A stretch of DNA of 64,000 nucleotides from positions 4,718 to 68,717 of the forward strand of contig JADGJT010000075.1 in the NCBI GenBank assembly GCA_027604005.1. The letters run 5' to 3'. The stretch is from Dinochytrium kinnereticum (Eukaryota; Chytridiomycota; Chytridiomycetes; Chytridiales; Chytridiaceae). This document shows positions 12,796-24,540 of this stretch, one piece after another (within the stretch, counting starts at the first letter, position 1; every line of letters starts with the position of its first letter). The position numbers were made by a program, and so were the translations under genes. The notes beneath the pieces were generated by a model. That model made no database searches. It was not told where the DNA came from and was given only the letters and a program-made list of their open reading frames with translations.

Positions 12796-15700
12796 TTACA
12801 CGATCTCCATACTCTCTTCATCCAATACCCGAATATATAAATCCTTCTCCCCTTTCTCAGCACCTGAAAAATCTCGCTTATTGCCCTTCAAGTCCCTGAC
12901 GTCAACTAGGGCTGTAAGATTCTCCCTCAAATCACCAGTAATTATCATCTTCGAAAGCATTGTGACGATTTTCTTCTCCATATACCGTCTGATAGGTCGC
13001 GCACCGTAAGCAAAATCATAAGACTCCTCCAGAATGGTGCTGATGGCTTCCGGAGAGATCTCTAAGCGAATGTTCTTGTCCGCAACACGCTCGTGAATTG
13101 CTTCTAGCTGCAGCAAAACAATCTTTTCGAGTTCTAGAAAATGAAGAGAACAGCATTTTTAGAATTTCCGTTGCAAGGAATGCAAAAAGAAAAAACATCT
13201 TAAAACACACCTTTCCGAGTCAACGAATTAAAGATCACGATATCGGACATACGATTCAAGAGTTCGGGCTTAAAAGTACGGCGGACCTCAGCCATTACCA
13301 TCGATGGCGCGTTCTCGTTCACCCCGAACTCGTTGTATAGATGAGAAGCCCCAACATTACTCGTCATTATAATGATGGTGTTGGTGAAGGAGATGGTGCG
13401 ACCGAGTCCGTCTGTTAGGCGCCCGTCGTCAAGGATTTGCAGGAGGATATTCAATACTTGGGAATGAGCCTTTTCAATCTCGTCCAAAAGAACGACGCAA
13501 TAAGGCTTGCGACGAACGGCCTCCGTAAGCTGTCCACCGGATTCATGACCGACGTACCCAGGAGGTGCTCCAATTAGCCTATACAGAAATGTTAATATTT
13601 TCTATCATTCTCATAACTTTCTTACCTAGCGACAGAATGCTGTTCCATGTATTCACTCATATCGATCCGAATCATACCTTTCTTCTCGTCGTCAAACAGC
13701 TCAAAGGAAAGAGCCTTGGCAAGTTCAGTTTTTCCAACTCCCGTAGGTCCGAGAAAGAGGAAGCTTCCCAAGGGCTGGTTCTTTCCAGCAAGTCCCGCCC
13801 GCGAGCGAAGAATAGCATTAGAAACAGCGTTGACAGCCGCCGTTTGACCCACGACCCGGGTGTTCAAAGTTTCGCTGAGGTTCAAAAGACGGTCAACCTG
13901 GGACTTAGAGAGCCGCTCAACCGGGATCCCTGTCCAACGCGCCACCACCTCGTTTATCTCATTCGGCCCAACTATTTCCGTCAAAAAGCTGGTTGATGCC
14001 TCCGGAAGAGCTGTCTGTACAGATGCTATCGCCGCCTTTTCTTCTTGATGAAGCCTCTCTAGCGTCATGATTTGACGTTCGATCTCGGGAATAGCGCCAT
14101 ATTTCAAGTCGGCAGCAAGAGCAAGATCATAGCGCCCCTCAGCATCCTGAGCCTTGACTTTAAGGGCGTCAAGCTTCGACTTAAGGCCGTGAATCTCCTG
14201 AAGACGGCCCTTTTCCGTCTGGAAACGCAATTTGAGGGGCTTTACTTGCTCACGAAGTTTTTCCATCTCTTCCTTAACTTTTCCCAGCCGAGCGATAGAG
14301 GCACTATCTTTCTCCTTTGATAAGGCAGTGGCTTCGATCTCGAGCTGCAGAATCTTTCTCTCTAGATTGTCGATGATTTCCGGCTGGGAGTCCAGTTGAA
14401 CACGAACATTAGCACACGCCTCATCCAAAAGGTCGATTGCCTTATCAGGAAGGAAGCGGTGTGTAATGAACCGATCCGATAGCGTCGCGGCTGCAACCAG
14501 AGCTGCGTCTTGAACACGTACACCTTTTATAAAAAATTAGGGGAAGCAAGAGAAAAACTCGACCACATCGAAACACATACCATGAAAGTTCTCGTATTTT
14601 TCCCGAAGTCCTCGAAGGATACTGATGGTCGCCTCAACCGATGGCTCCGAAACTGTGACCTGCTGAAACCGTCGCTCGAAAGCAGCGTCCTTCTCCACGT
14701 ATTTCTGATACTCCGCTAGGGTAGTTGCTCCGATTAATCGAAGCTCCCCACGGGCTAGCATTGGCTTCAAAAGGTTCGCGGCATCCATCGCTCCGTCCGT
14801 CTTTCCGGCACCAAGAACAAGATGCATCTCATCAATAAAAAGGATAATGTTCTCTGTGGATTCTTTGACCTCTGAAAGGACTGCTTTCAGCCGCTCTTCG
14901 AACTCGCCCCGGTATTTCGCCCCAGCAATTACTTAAAATCAAGTTAGCACACACTCAAATCACAGTTGAGATTTTTACTCACATGAACCCATATCCAACG
15001 AGTATAGCCGTCCTTGAAGGGATTGTGGGACATCTTTCCTAACAATTCGCTGGGCAAGGCCCTAAAATGATAGTTAGCGGATACGTCACTTTCAACAAAA
15101 CCGCAAACCTCAACAATAGCTGTCTTTCCAACACCCGGCTCTCCAAGAAGAACGGGATTGTTCTTTGTGCGTCTTGTAAATGAAGGATGTTAGAAGATAG
15201 AGCAAGTCGACAATGTTAGATTCTCACCTTGATAGAACTCGAATAACGCGCCGAATTTCGTCGTCTCTTCCAATGCATGGATCGAGTTTGCCTTCTCGTG
15301 CTAAAGCCACTAGATCTGTTGCATACTTTGCCAAGGCCTCGTACGTTGACTCAGCACTCTTGGAATCAACTCGTCGGTTACCACGCAGACTCTGGATCGC
15401 GTTTTCGAATGCTTTCTTGTTCACGCCTTCGGTCAGGATTGCGCTGGCCTCTCGATCATCCAGCATTCCCAGGAGAAGATGGTCGACTGCCAAATGGGAG
15501 TCCTTCTGCTTCCGCCGAATGTCGTCGGCAGAGCGAATGAGCTTGAGCATTGTCGGGCTGAAGGACACATCGTCTGGGGCGGGTGTTTGAGAGGGAAGCT
15601 TGACGAGTGCTGATCTGAACTTTCGTTCAATCGAGGTGGGGTCGGCACCAGCCTTGAGGATGATATTCCTGAGGAGGGCGTCCTCGCCGTCAAAGAGCGT

Positions 15701-15814
15701 GCATGCAAAGTGGATGGGGGTGACCTGCGAGTGACCGTAGTCCCTCGCTAGGCTCTGACAGGCCGAGAGCACCTCGCTCGTCCTGTCGGTGAAGGTCTCT
15801 GGGTTGATTGCCAT
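12796..15814 (-). CDS. HSP104: Hsp104/ClpB-family disaggregase
   Basis: Hsp104 is a hexameric AAA+ ATPase that, with Hsp70/Hsp40, threads proteins out of aggregates. The start is [16 protein letters not shown] at 15814. The Clp N-terminal domain spans about residues 1-150, followed by NBD1 (Walker [11 protein letters not shown] near 15120; Walker B with [18 protein letters not shown] near 14800), a coiled-coil M domain (about 14040-14430), and NBD2 (Walker [15 protein letters not shown] near 13730, DEIEKAH near 13475, and the small domain with [18 protein letters not shown]). About seven exons. The C-terminus ends LDEESMEIV and lacks the acidic DDLD-type TPR-binding tail of cytosolic Hsp104. 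No mitochondrial targeting sequence is evident, so a cytosolic form is likelier than Hsp78. Confidence 0.93.
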
Positions 15815-16031
15815 TATCACAGTTTGTTTTTTCTGGAGGACGGGAAGTTTGAAGGAGGCCTATTTATCCTGGGTGTGGGAAGTGTTGGCGATGTCCGAGG
15901 AGGTTCTCGCAAATTCCCATCCTCATCAGCATCAGTAGTGTCACAATGACTCTTTTATTTTCAGAAGTTGTCAGAGGCACAGCAACAATGGTGAAAATCA
16001 TGCACAGAAAACACACGACGCTTCCGGCACT

Positions 16032-16039
16032 TTCTTGAA
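16032..16039. promoter_or_regulatory. Possible heat-shock element half (TTCTTGAA)
   Basis: A TTC-TT-GAA inverted pair lies about 220 bp upstream of the Hsp104 start, in the 294-bp spacer (15815-16108) between Hsp104 and the bHLH gene. A weaker GAAGTTTGAAG sits closer, near 15850. Hsp104 genes are usually controlled by HSF through nGAAn repeats. Only two clear units are present, so this may be chance. Confidence 0.25.
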
Positions 16040-16108
16040 ATATGGATATGAACGAGAGGGTGGGTGCAAAACAACAGGCTAGCTGCATTGTGTGTGGGTG
16101 GGGCGGAT

Positions 16109-17934
16109 TCACGCGCTGCTTCCCCCTTGGACGCCAACTTCGTCCTTCGACGGGGCCGCCCCCTCCCGCAACGCCTTCAGTTCCGCCTGTAGTTTGGAGA
16201 TGGTCGCTTCTGATTCCTGCTCCTTGGCCTTCAAATAAACAATAAAATCGAATGCTAGGAAGTGGTTAAGGGCCCAAGTAGTGTGGTCGCAAGGAAATAA
16301 ATAAAGCTCACATTTCTTCAATAGATAGACCTTGCTGGGATTCTTCTCTGGAAGGGTCGGCAAAACCTTTTTAAGCTCATCAAAGCACTGCTTTAACGAG
16401 TCCCGCCGCCGCTGCTCCGCCTGCTTATGGCTAGTTCGCTTCAGTTCAACACCCGTTGAAAGGTCGCCGTCGTAATCCAGTCCTAGCATCCTTTATGGAA
16501 AAGTCAGGAAGTACGTAAAAGGCAAGAGAAGAAATGGAAGGGCAATTGCCACTCACTCGCTGTCGCCCTCCAGCATATTTTGATAATTGCTCTTTTGAGC
16601 CAGTCTAATAGCAGCATCTGGACTGATGGTTGCTGTTCCTAATAGAATGATAAGTTAATAATGTTGACCAAGTCTTACCTGGCAGTATTGGTTTCAACGA
16701 GGGGGAGATAAGCGCATTTAGAGTCGCCGAGCCATGCATTGGTACGGGTTTCTGAAGCCTCATAATAAGTGAGGGTGTAATCGGAGCCAAAGATGGAGAT
16801 GCTGAATTGTTGGCAGTGGATGGGCCGAAAGCTGGAGACGTCAAAGAATTGAGGGAGGGTGAATAGGCTGTAGGGGCCAGTGAAAGAGCAGGTGAAGTGC
16901 TAGCTGAGGTTGCGGAAAGTTGAGGGGAAATAAGAGACTCCGCTTGATTCTGAAGGATCACTTGCTGTTTCATCCGCTTGGGATTAGGAAGCGAAGGAGC
17001 GACAAACACTCCATCCTTTTCCTTCGATTTCCGACCGGGCCGGGCTGTCGACGCAACCGATATGGATCCAGGCTGATGAGAAGTCTGAGATTGCTGAAGT
17101 ACAGCTGCATTTGCCAACCCAGATGAGAAGAAAGCATCGGTTTGATTTGGAGAGACAATAGTAGCCTCAGGCGAAGTAGCTTCCCGGACATCCCTCGCAG
17201 CCGGTCCTGGGCCAATTACGGGGGATGTCATTGCTCCGGGAGGTAGTGTCGGAGGAATAAGTGACTGGCGCTTCCTGGGAACCGTGTAAGGCGACGATAG
17301 AGGGGTTCTCCGTCCACGCTCAGATTGGACGGAGCTAGTTTCATGTCGAGACCGGGTCAAAGGGACCAAAGGGGGGATGGTGACCGCTTCATTCTGCTGC
17401 CGAGGATGCAGTGCAGGTGAAGTCAGAGGAGTAAAGGTTTCGCTGTGTTGATTCAGGTTCATCCTTTGAAAGTCCAGGCTTGGAGTAATAGCAGGGGAGA
17501 TGATAGGAGTGAGAAGAAGCTAAAGATTCGTAAGCATCTATGATCAAGCTATCCCCTATAATCACATCATCATCGTCCATGAAGCTTCCGAGGTCAGGAA
17601 GGATAGAAAAGGGCGACATCAGAGCCTGGAAATGGGTCATGTCCGTATTGTATACATCAGCGTGGGCTTGACTGCTGTGGAAGGTGTTCGCAGAATAATA
17701 GGCAAACTGGTCATCGAAAGACGGCCCAATGTTTGGATTATCAGCCATGGCAGCATCCATGCTGGCCAGGAGCTCCGAGGCCATTGCATCCGCTGGTGCT
17801 GAGGGAATGAACGAAGGTCTCCCCTCCATCTGTTTTTTTCTTTCAGCCTGTAGTGTCGTACAATGGCTCCTGCGTCCCTTACAACGCTGCGCGTGCAGCC
17901 GAAGGAGCAGCTTGGAAACGTCAGTGCTGGCCAT
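16109..17934 (-). CDS. bHLH transcription factor, Pho4/NUC-1-like
   Basis: The C-terminal basic helix-loop-helix domain starts KRTSHKQAEQRRRDSLKQCF and continues FDELKKVLPTLPEKNPSKVY. Helix 2 is completed across an intron as LLKKSFDFIVYLKAKEQE and is followed by a short leucine-zipper-like helix. The basic region has the H-E-R arrangement (H, E, RRR) of E-box (CACGTG) binders. The conserved pre-bHLH segment AAIRLAQKSNYQNMLEGDS is typical of fungal NUC-1/Pho4-type factors, which activate phosphate-starvation genes. The N-terminal part is long, Ser/Pro/Thr-rich and probably disordered, with an acidic MDDDD patch. Start MASTDVSKLLLRLHA at 17934; five exons. An intron near 17525-17570 is needed to change frame into the SPAITPSLDFQRM segment. 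The phosphate role is inferred from family. Confidence 0.72.
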
Positions 17935-18409
17935 TGAATGAGGAGCTTAAAGCAGCTATGCAATCGTCACAGATAACAGTATAAATAAGTGAAAAGCGGA
18001 AGGATATCACAGCTGCAAAAACAACGTAGTTAAGGCATTCCTTAATGGCTGTATGCTGGGTCTGGATGATCGGTCTTGCATTTCTTTCCATCGAAACCAC
18101 CTCTGTTCAAACTATAACTAATGCCTGGAGAGCATCTCCACCATCCAGCTCCATAAGAGCACCTTCTTCGCTCCAATGAGCAACAGGGTCATTTGCTAAC
18201 ACTGCTCAAGGGCATCGGAAATGGGCCAGTTGTTTCCTGCTAATAATAACGAGATTGTTTAAAAGGGCCGCGAGACAAGAGTTCTGTTAGAGGACACCTA
18301 TTAATAAACTAATGTTTTTTTTGTATGTAATTTCACTTTTTTTTTCTGGCAATTGTCAGGGTCATGGTGTCAGCATACAAGGCCAGAGAGGTGTCCTGAG
18401 ATCTTTTAG
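17935..18409. other. Divergent intergenic region between bHLH and TFIIIC genes
   Basis: This 475-bp stretch separates the two start regions. It holds scattered ATGs, T-runs and a GTATGT donor-like site near 18322, so the first exon of the plus-strand TFIIIC gene may lie here. No RNA gene or repeat was recognised. Confidence 0.4.
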
Positions 18410-21026
18410 GCAATTCTAAATAATCAGTCCATTGAGACAAAAGAAGCTGGCGAGCTCCATGATAAATTCCTCGATCTTGCCAGTGGTGCCCTGAAAAGCT
18501 ACTTCGGAAAGCTTGGGGATATCGCTACACTGCACGACAACGTTGTGACCATTAAGGCTGAAGAATACTCTTGTCTTTTTGAAGATTGTTCAAGTACCTT
18601 TTCACGAGAGGATGAATTGCTGCTACACTTTCGAAATGTCCCTCATGTTGGCCGAAATATTATAAAAAATTACAAACCCTCGGCTTCGGACGTCTTCAAG
18701 TTTACAGCCGACTACTCCCCGCTCTTCTCAAGAGAAAAGCAAATAGTCATACGCGTCAGTGGCGTAAAGTTATCTGGAAGGCACATTAGGAGTCCCGTTG
18801 CCGTCGAATTCAGTCTGATCTTTACGGAGCCTGATTTGAAACGGTTTAGTGTTCATGGCTCTTCAAAGAAAAAACTAGGCGCCAAGGGCTCGGCTTCAAA
18901 GCGACAGGTGAGCTATGGGATGTACTTCTGAACCTTATTTCCGAAGGCGAAGAAGAGGAATCAATTCAATCTGTTAGCAGCATGGCCCATACGGGAGGTC
19001 TTTAGAGATTCTGGAGGAATTTCCTACAAGGCAGATGTAATTATCGGTAACCCAGTCGCCACAGACTTCAAATTATGCAATGATGCGTATGAATTCTTTT
19101 TTTTTTTAAGCGCTAAGTTTTATTTCAGTACGATCTCCGATTATTTGCCTGAATGCCTGAACTTACGATTTAAACATGTATCTGAAGTATCGAGATTTGA
19201 AGAAGAATGCATAGAAATAGATGGACTATCTGGACAGGATCTCTCTAAGAGTTCGCTTTATTAAGACATAAGAAGTTGACTTTCGTAGACTTCAGGAGAG
19301 AAATATATGTATGTAATACCGGTGGATCGGTATGGGGTCTCGATTGGACTAAGGAACCCAAAGGTAATCGTTGCAGGAGCCACTAGAGTAGAAAAAATTC
19401 TGAATTTGTTTATTATTCGTGTCCTCCGTGAGTAGGTGGATTCCAGTACCTAGCCGTTGGGGGATACAAAAAAAGGACAAGAGAAAGAAGAGTATTGGGT
19501 CAGCGCGAAGAGGGAGATGTGGAACAAATGAGAAACTCCATTCAGATTTGGAGCTTGGAGGAATTTCAAGGTGGAAACGGTAAAAAGCCCCGCTTGAAGA
19601 CACCAAAATTGGATATGGTTTTGCTGCATGAATATGGCTGTACTTATGAGCTGAAATGGTCTCCATCATTTCATGGCGAGCCTGGAGGGGTATTTTTTTA
19701 TCCGAACATGTGTAGTACTCATTGAGCTTTAGGAAAGAAAACCTAAGGGAACCTTTTCGCGAATTGGCCTTCTTGCCGCTTCATTCGGTGATGGCAGTGT
19801 AAGAGTTTTCAATATTCCAAGTCCTCAAGAGGTTAAAAAACATTTCGGTTTGCCTACTGACTCGGTTGTCTATCGTATTACCTTATATTCAACCAATATG
19901 CTAACATTTATACAGTTCGATTCGAAAAAATAAGATTCACCGCAACTTTGTCGGATGGCATTTTGTGGCGATTTGCTTGGAAGGGTATTCATCATATTGT
20001 TACAGGCTCATCGAATGGTTTTTTTTCTTCTTGCAATGCTTCGTCTTATTACTTTGAAGGCAACATTGCAATTTGGGATATACGGCCTAGACCACCTGGA
20101 GATGAAGTAAAGCCAATTTTGGCTTTTCCTGCGCATGATTCTCCTGTTCTTTGTGTTGAATGGATGGAGTCGAGCTCGTTTCCAGATGATAATGGTCATG
20201 GCGGCCCTGGAATCTTGAGTTGTAGTTCAGATGGAAGAATTCTATTCCATGATATTCAAAACCCTTGGACAGGTATACATATTCATAGAGCTAGAGGTTT
20301 GTGCGTAGGATCCTCAACCGTCTCGTGCTCATTCTTTCTTAATTCAGCATTGATAAATACTTTATGCTGGTCTACTTATATGCACGGTGTACTTTTCCCA
20401 GATGCAGAAAATAGTGTGCGTATGGCAAAACCTGGTGATATAGACGCAAAAGTGACAAAAGTTGCCGAGGATAGCATTTATGGAAGAATGGTGCGAGCCA
20501 TGCACGTCACTTCGCACTATTCAGCTGTTTGGGTTTGTTGCAACCAATTCTCATCGATTCTTATACTGAAAATAGAGTATTGATGCTACTCCGTATGCTC
20601 CATACGTTCTTTCAGCAGGGGCAGACGGAGCAATTCGAATTGCAAATATGTATCGACCTGGAGAGCGCCTCCCGCACAATAAGCCAATGAGGGTGGATCT
20701 CTATCGCCTCACTAAATCATCTCACGATTATGACTTTGAACTTGTTGATGACGTTAAGAGGGAGGTTCGTGTGCATTTGATAATTTGATGTTAAACTTAT
20801 ATCGAAAAAGATGCTAAGTGAAGTAATCGTGAGGGGTGAGGATCCAATTAATTTCTTCCCTGAAGAGGTTGCATTACAACGCGTTGTTTTCAATAAAACT
20901 CCTGCGTTCAAAGCTTGGGTCGCTTCGGGTGGAGTCATGGGGATGGTTCGTGTGGAATGCATTGTGCAGAATCAATATGAAGAAGAAGAAGAAGAAGAAG
21001 AGAATGATGACGATGATGACGAATGA
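18410..21026 (+). CDS. TFIIIC WD40 subunit (Tfc6/Sfc6/GTF3C2-like), start unresolved
   Basis: TFIIIC binds the internal promoters of tRNA genes and recruits TFIIIB for RNA polymerase III. The C-terminal half is a WD40 beta-propeller with family-typical strings: GGSVWGLDWTKEP near 19318, FQYLAVGGYKKRTRE, SIQIWSLEEF, RIGLLAASFGDGSVRVFNIP near 19755 and the closing VALQRVVFNKTPAFKAWVAS. The C-terminus is a Glu/Asp run. Upstream exons (18410-18907) carry one C2H2-like finger, EYSCLFEDCSSTFSREDELL with a following H...H. I join them to the WD40 part because no stop/start boundary is apparent, but a separate gene is possible. The exon starts at 18410 because an in-frame TAG precedes it; the true start codon was not found. 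At least eight exons. Confidence 0.65.
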
Positions 21027-21054
21027 AGCATGTATATAAAGTCTACTTTCTTCT

Positions 21055-24000
21055 TTATTGCAAAGAGTTTACTATGGAGTCCAGCTCCTCTCTCCAGCGT
21101 ATACGAAACATTGTGCTGTTATAGAAATCTCTAATAGTTTTAGCTTGGCGCCATCTCTGTCGACGACGCAAAATAGCTGACTCTCGCGTTGCTCTGCCAA
21201 GCATAAGAAACCGCACAACTTCATTTGCCATTGCAGTGGCTACAACATCTCTAGACTTATCCAGAGATGTGCCAATCTCCTGACACCTTACACCTATCAC
21301 GGCAGATAGTAACGTCCTAGCGACTGGTATCGTGGAAAGTGATCTTTCACTTCTGCCTTCTTTCGTCGAATCGGGAGAATCAATATGCCCGTTTGCAAAT
21401 ATCTCCGTTATTCCTCCACAATCTGTTGTTACCACCGGAATACCCAGGCCAGCACTCTCTAGGGCTACTATAGGTACACCTTCCAGGTTCGATGAAAGCA
21501 GGGTAACAGCGTTCAAGGGTTTTGCTATTTCTCGTAAAACAAAGCAATGTTCCGTCATTGCAACGTCGACAAATGAAATCGCATTAGATAAAGTCGAACT
21601 TTTCTTCACGACGGATCGAATCTGGGACTGCAAAGGGCCCCCACCGATCATTACTAGATTAAGAAAGACGCCGGCTTTCTTCATCATAGTAAAAGCTTTT
21701 GTCGCCACATCAAGCCATAGCAAAGGATCTTTTTGATGGTCAAAGCGGCCGATAAAAAAAAGCGTCGGCCGGTTGTTAACCTCGTTCGAAGGCCAGATAT
21801 TGTTGTCAGCAAACCATTCCCAATCCTGGGGATATCGTTTCATCCATAAACTGAGATCCAGAGGAGGTGGTATAACTTTAACCCTAGCAGCATGCTTCTC
21901 CGATAAAGTTCCTCTCTGCTCCTTTGAAAAGGCACCTAGCTCTAGATCTCCGTAGCCAAGGGTATTTATCAGATGGTTCCTAAGGTTTTCAGAGACCACG
22001 ATACGACGTGTCAAATACTTGGAGCAACGGGCAGATCTATGCTCCCAGTTCGAGTGGTCATGTGGAGGATGATGAAGGTGCAATATATCTACCATACTCC
22101 TAGGAAAGAAGGTGGAGCGATTGGCGGGATCTAATAAAGAGTTACGACCCCATCTCTCTATCGCTTCGTAGCCAGGAACTGTCCGCGAGTTTATGAAAAT
22201 AGAGATCCCTCGACTTTCAGACAAATAGTCCATTATCCAGTTGGCAATTCGGGAATCATTCGTCATTTGTTGCAAGTAGAAAATATCTGATACAAGAGGG
22301 GCAAACTTATGATGCCACTCATGATTTGGAATAAACCTTGCGACCACGAGTAAAGATTTATAGACCTTCGACTTAGCTCTATAGCCGTCCTCATTTCCGG
22401 TTTGAAGCGACGATAGAACGTTCACGTCATAGAGATCCGCACCTCCCATCACCATCCACGGGATTGAATACAGAACCCAGTGATGATCTTGCTCTCTTTC
22501 AAAGAACGACATAGAGTACGGAAACAGATATTGGCGGACTTTATCCATTTCGTCGGTAAAGCCAGTGTCTTGAGGATGCGACATACCATAATACTTAATT
22601 TTCAGGCGTGAGAGCATACCAGATAGGAACCTTGGCGCGGATGCCTCTGTGGAAACCTTACGGTAACATGGCATAAAAGCTTTGGATGATCTGGGGTTTG
22701 ATAACCGCGTCCGAAGCATAGTTTTGGCTTTTTCCAGAGATATCCGGCCGAAAGATATTGGATTTAGCGTTATCAGCTCATCCATCCAATTTTCTTTCCG
22801 TGTGTTTGCACTGGTAAGTATCTTTTGACTATTTCCGTGACCATGCCTTCTATACCAAAAAAGAGGCTCACGAACGAGTAAACCATGGTGTTCGAACGCA
22901 TCCATTCGAAGCCAAAAATCGTAATCCTCGAAAGATCTGAGCGTCGAGCGCGGACACATTCCACCGACTTTCAAATAAGCATCTTTGCTGATCAACGCAG
23001 TTGAAGTTAGAAAGTTTTCCTTGCGAAGCCGTTTGGAGCTATACTCAGCGTACACGGCGCGAGAATTTGCCTCTTCCATCGTAATATTTTCTTCATCTCT
23101 GAAATGGACAACACCTGGATAGGCAAAGGATATTTTCCGCGACGGATATCGCTTCTGAGGGCCAAAAGACCACATTGCAGCAAGTATAAGTTTTTCCAAA
23201 GCGGTAGGAGCGAGAATATCGTCAGGATCTAAAAAGAGAACGAAAGGGGCCTTTGCGTTAATTACGCCAGTATTGCGAGCTTCCGATAGCCCAAGATTTT
23301 CACGATGCCGTATAATACGGACTGGTATTGGAATCGCGAGAGCTGTCCTATCTTCCCCCGTTCGCGAGCAGATCCCGTACCAAAGACCATTGTTGCGCTC
23401 AAGGCATGTACTCAATGCCATTAAAGCTGAAAGGGCTGTAAAACTTGAAGAGCCATCATCAACAATTATAACTTCAAAGTCAATGATTGACTGTCGTTTT
23501 AGCGATTGCATGGTCTGATAAAACCATTCAGCGGATGGAATATTGTAGAAAGGAACGATAACCGATATAGACGGCCTCCACAATCTTTTGAGAATAGCAA
23601 TTCTCTGCAAAATATCCCGGCTGACATTTGCAGCAGATCTAATGCCAATTAAATATGGTCCTTTAATCGTAGGCAACGGCCCTGATGTCACGAGTGGCAG
23701 CTGAATGTGGAGCTGCTTGAGCCCATTTAGCGAAAAACGCTGCCAAAAAGTATCTTGACCGTATTGAAATTTGGAAGAGGCATAGGCTAATCCAGTACTC
23801 ATGAACATACTTCGTAGTGCAGTGTCAAGGTTTTCGTCAATGTGAAAATGCTTTTGCCACGTTCTGTAGGGCAAAAACATTGACGTATAGGCAGATACAC
23901 CATTGACAGAAGAGGTAGAGGTAAGGCTCGTATTTACGCTAAGTTTTGATGTATCTTCCTTGACCAACCAATCATATGGGTTGTAAAGTCGTGCTCCATG

Positions 24001-24540
24001 CATGAACTGGAAGGTCCTGTTTGTAAATTCCAGCTTGTATTCCCAAGATACGAAGTCAACGCTCAAGCCCCGCTGAGAGGATAGCTCCCATGCTTCAACT
24101 ATTTCTCCGACAGCTTCAGGCGAGTTCAGCCTCTCACAATGGTCGAGAAACAGGAGAAATGACTTGTTTACGTCAATCAGCCCTGTCACCTTCTCCAAGA
24201 GGATATTTCGGATGGCAATAACATCAGAAGTGTTTGGCGATATATGAGCTAAGGTGAGTGATCTTGTAGAGCGAAAGTCGCGAGCTGCTTTCGACCCAGA
24301 CAGTGCGCGTCGAAGATCCTCCCGCGTGGAAGCAACAATAACTTGAGCCAAAGCGTGGTATTTCTGGTTCAAAACCGATAACACGGAATGCGCATCATCC
24401 TGAATTCGACCGGAGCAGTTGAGTATAGCGATAACTTGAGGCTGGAATCGCCGTGATAGCAAGACATGGATTGCTTGTGGAATGACAAGAACAAGGCACA
24501 ACAAGGTGGAGGTCCAGACGAATTTGGGGACAATCACCAT
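21055..24540 (-). CDS. Two-domain glycosyltransferase (GT2 + GT4-like), intronless, membrane-anchored
   Basis: A single uninterrupted reading frame of 1,161 residues. Residues about 1-30 form a signal-anchor (VWTSTLLCLVLVIPQAIHVL), suggesting a type II Golgi/ER protein. A GT-A (family 2) domain spans about residues 315-600: ISVIVPFYN, VIIVDDGSSS, LSEARNTGV, FLDPDD (DXD-type metal site) and FEDYDFWLRM. A GT-B (GT4-like) domain spans about 700-1130: IPWMVMGGADLYD, RFDHQKDPLLW, MIGGGP, LEGVPIVALESAGLGIPVV and TTDCGGITEIF. It would transfer sugars onto a glycan in the secretory pathway; donor and acceptor are unknown. It has no introns although every sizeable neighbour is split. That suggests late acquisition or retroposition. 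Start codon 24540 lies 22 bp from the divergent kinesin. Confidence 0.85.
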   Translation of the reverse strand: MVIVPKFVWTSTLLCLVLVIPQAIHVLLSRRFQPQVIAILNCSGRIQDDAHSVLSVLNQKYHALAQVIVASTREDLRRALSGSKAARDFRSTRSLTLAHISPNTSDVIAIRNILLEKVTGLIDVNKSFLLFLDHCERLNSPEAVGEIVEAWELSSQRGLSVDFVSWEYKLEFTNRTFQFMHGARLYNPYDWLVKEDTSKLSVNTSLTSTSSVNGVSAYTSMFLPYRTWQKHFHIDENLDTALRSMFMSTGLAYASSKFQYGQDTFWQRFSLNGLKQLHIQLPLVTSGPLPTIKGPYLIGIRSAANVSRDILQRIAILKRLWRPSISVIVPFYNIPSAEWFYQTMQSLKRQSIIDFEVIIVDDGSSSFTALSALMALSTCLERNNGLWYGICSRTGEDRTALAIPIPVRIIRHRENLGLSEARNTGVINAKAPFVLFLDPDDILAPTALEKLILAAMWSFGPQKRYPSRKISFAYPGVVHFRDEENITMEEANSRAVYAEYSSKRLRKENFLTSTALISKDAYLKVGGMCPRSTLRSFEDYDFWLRMDAFEHHGLLVREPLFWYRRHGHGNSQKILTSANTRKENWMDELITLNPISFGRISLEKAKTMLRTRLSNPRSSKAFMPCYRKVSTEASAPRFLSGMLSRLKIKYYGMSHPQDTGFTDEMDKVRQYLFPYSMSFFEREQDHHWVLYSIPWMVMGGADLYDVNVLSSLQTGNEDGYRAKSKVYKSLLVVARFIPNHEWHHKFAPLVSDIFYLQQMTNDSRIANWIMDYLSESRGISIFINSRTVPGYEAIERWGRNSLLDPANRSTFFPRSMVDILHLHHPPHDHSNWEHRSARCSKYLTRRIVVSENLRNHLINTLGYGDLELGAFSKEQRGTLSEKHAARVKVIPPPLDLSLWMKRYPQDWEWFADNNIWPSNEVNNRPTLFFIGRFDHQKDPLLWLDVATKAFTMMKKAGVFLNLVMIGGGPLQSQIRSVVKKSSTLSNAISFVDVAMTEHCFVLREIAKPLNAVTLLSSNLEGVPIVALESAGLGIPVVTTDCGGITEIFANGHIDSPDSTKEGRSERSLSTIPVARTLLSAVIGVRCQEIGTSLDKSRDVVATAMANEVVRFLMLGRATRESAILRRRQRWRQAKTIRDFYNSTMFRIRWREELDSIVNSLQ

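Noticed and set aside
15864..16112. 82-codon minus-strand frame between Hsp104 and bHLH
   Set aside because: No recognisable domain, overlaps the bHLH stop and sits where the Hsp104 promoter should be.
18364..18409. ATG at 18364 with a 19-nt intron as TFIIIC start
   Set aside because: A 19-nt intron is below the usual spliceosomal minimum; the shortest intron I rely on here is about 39 nt.
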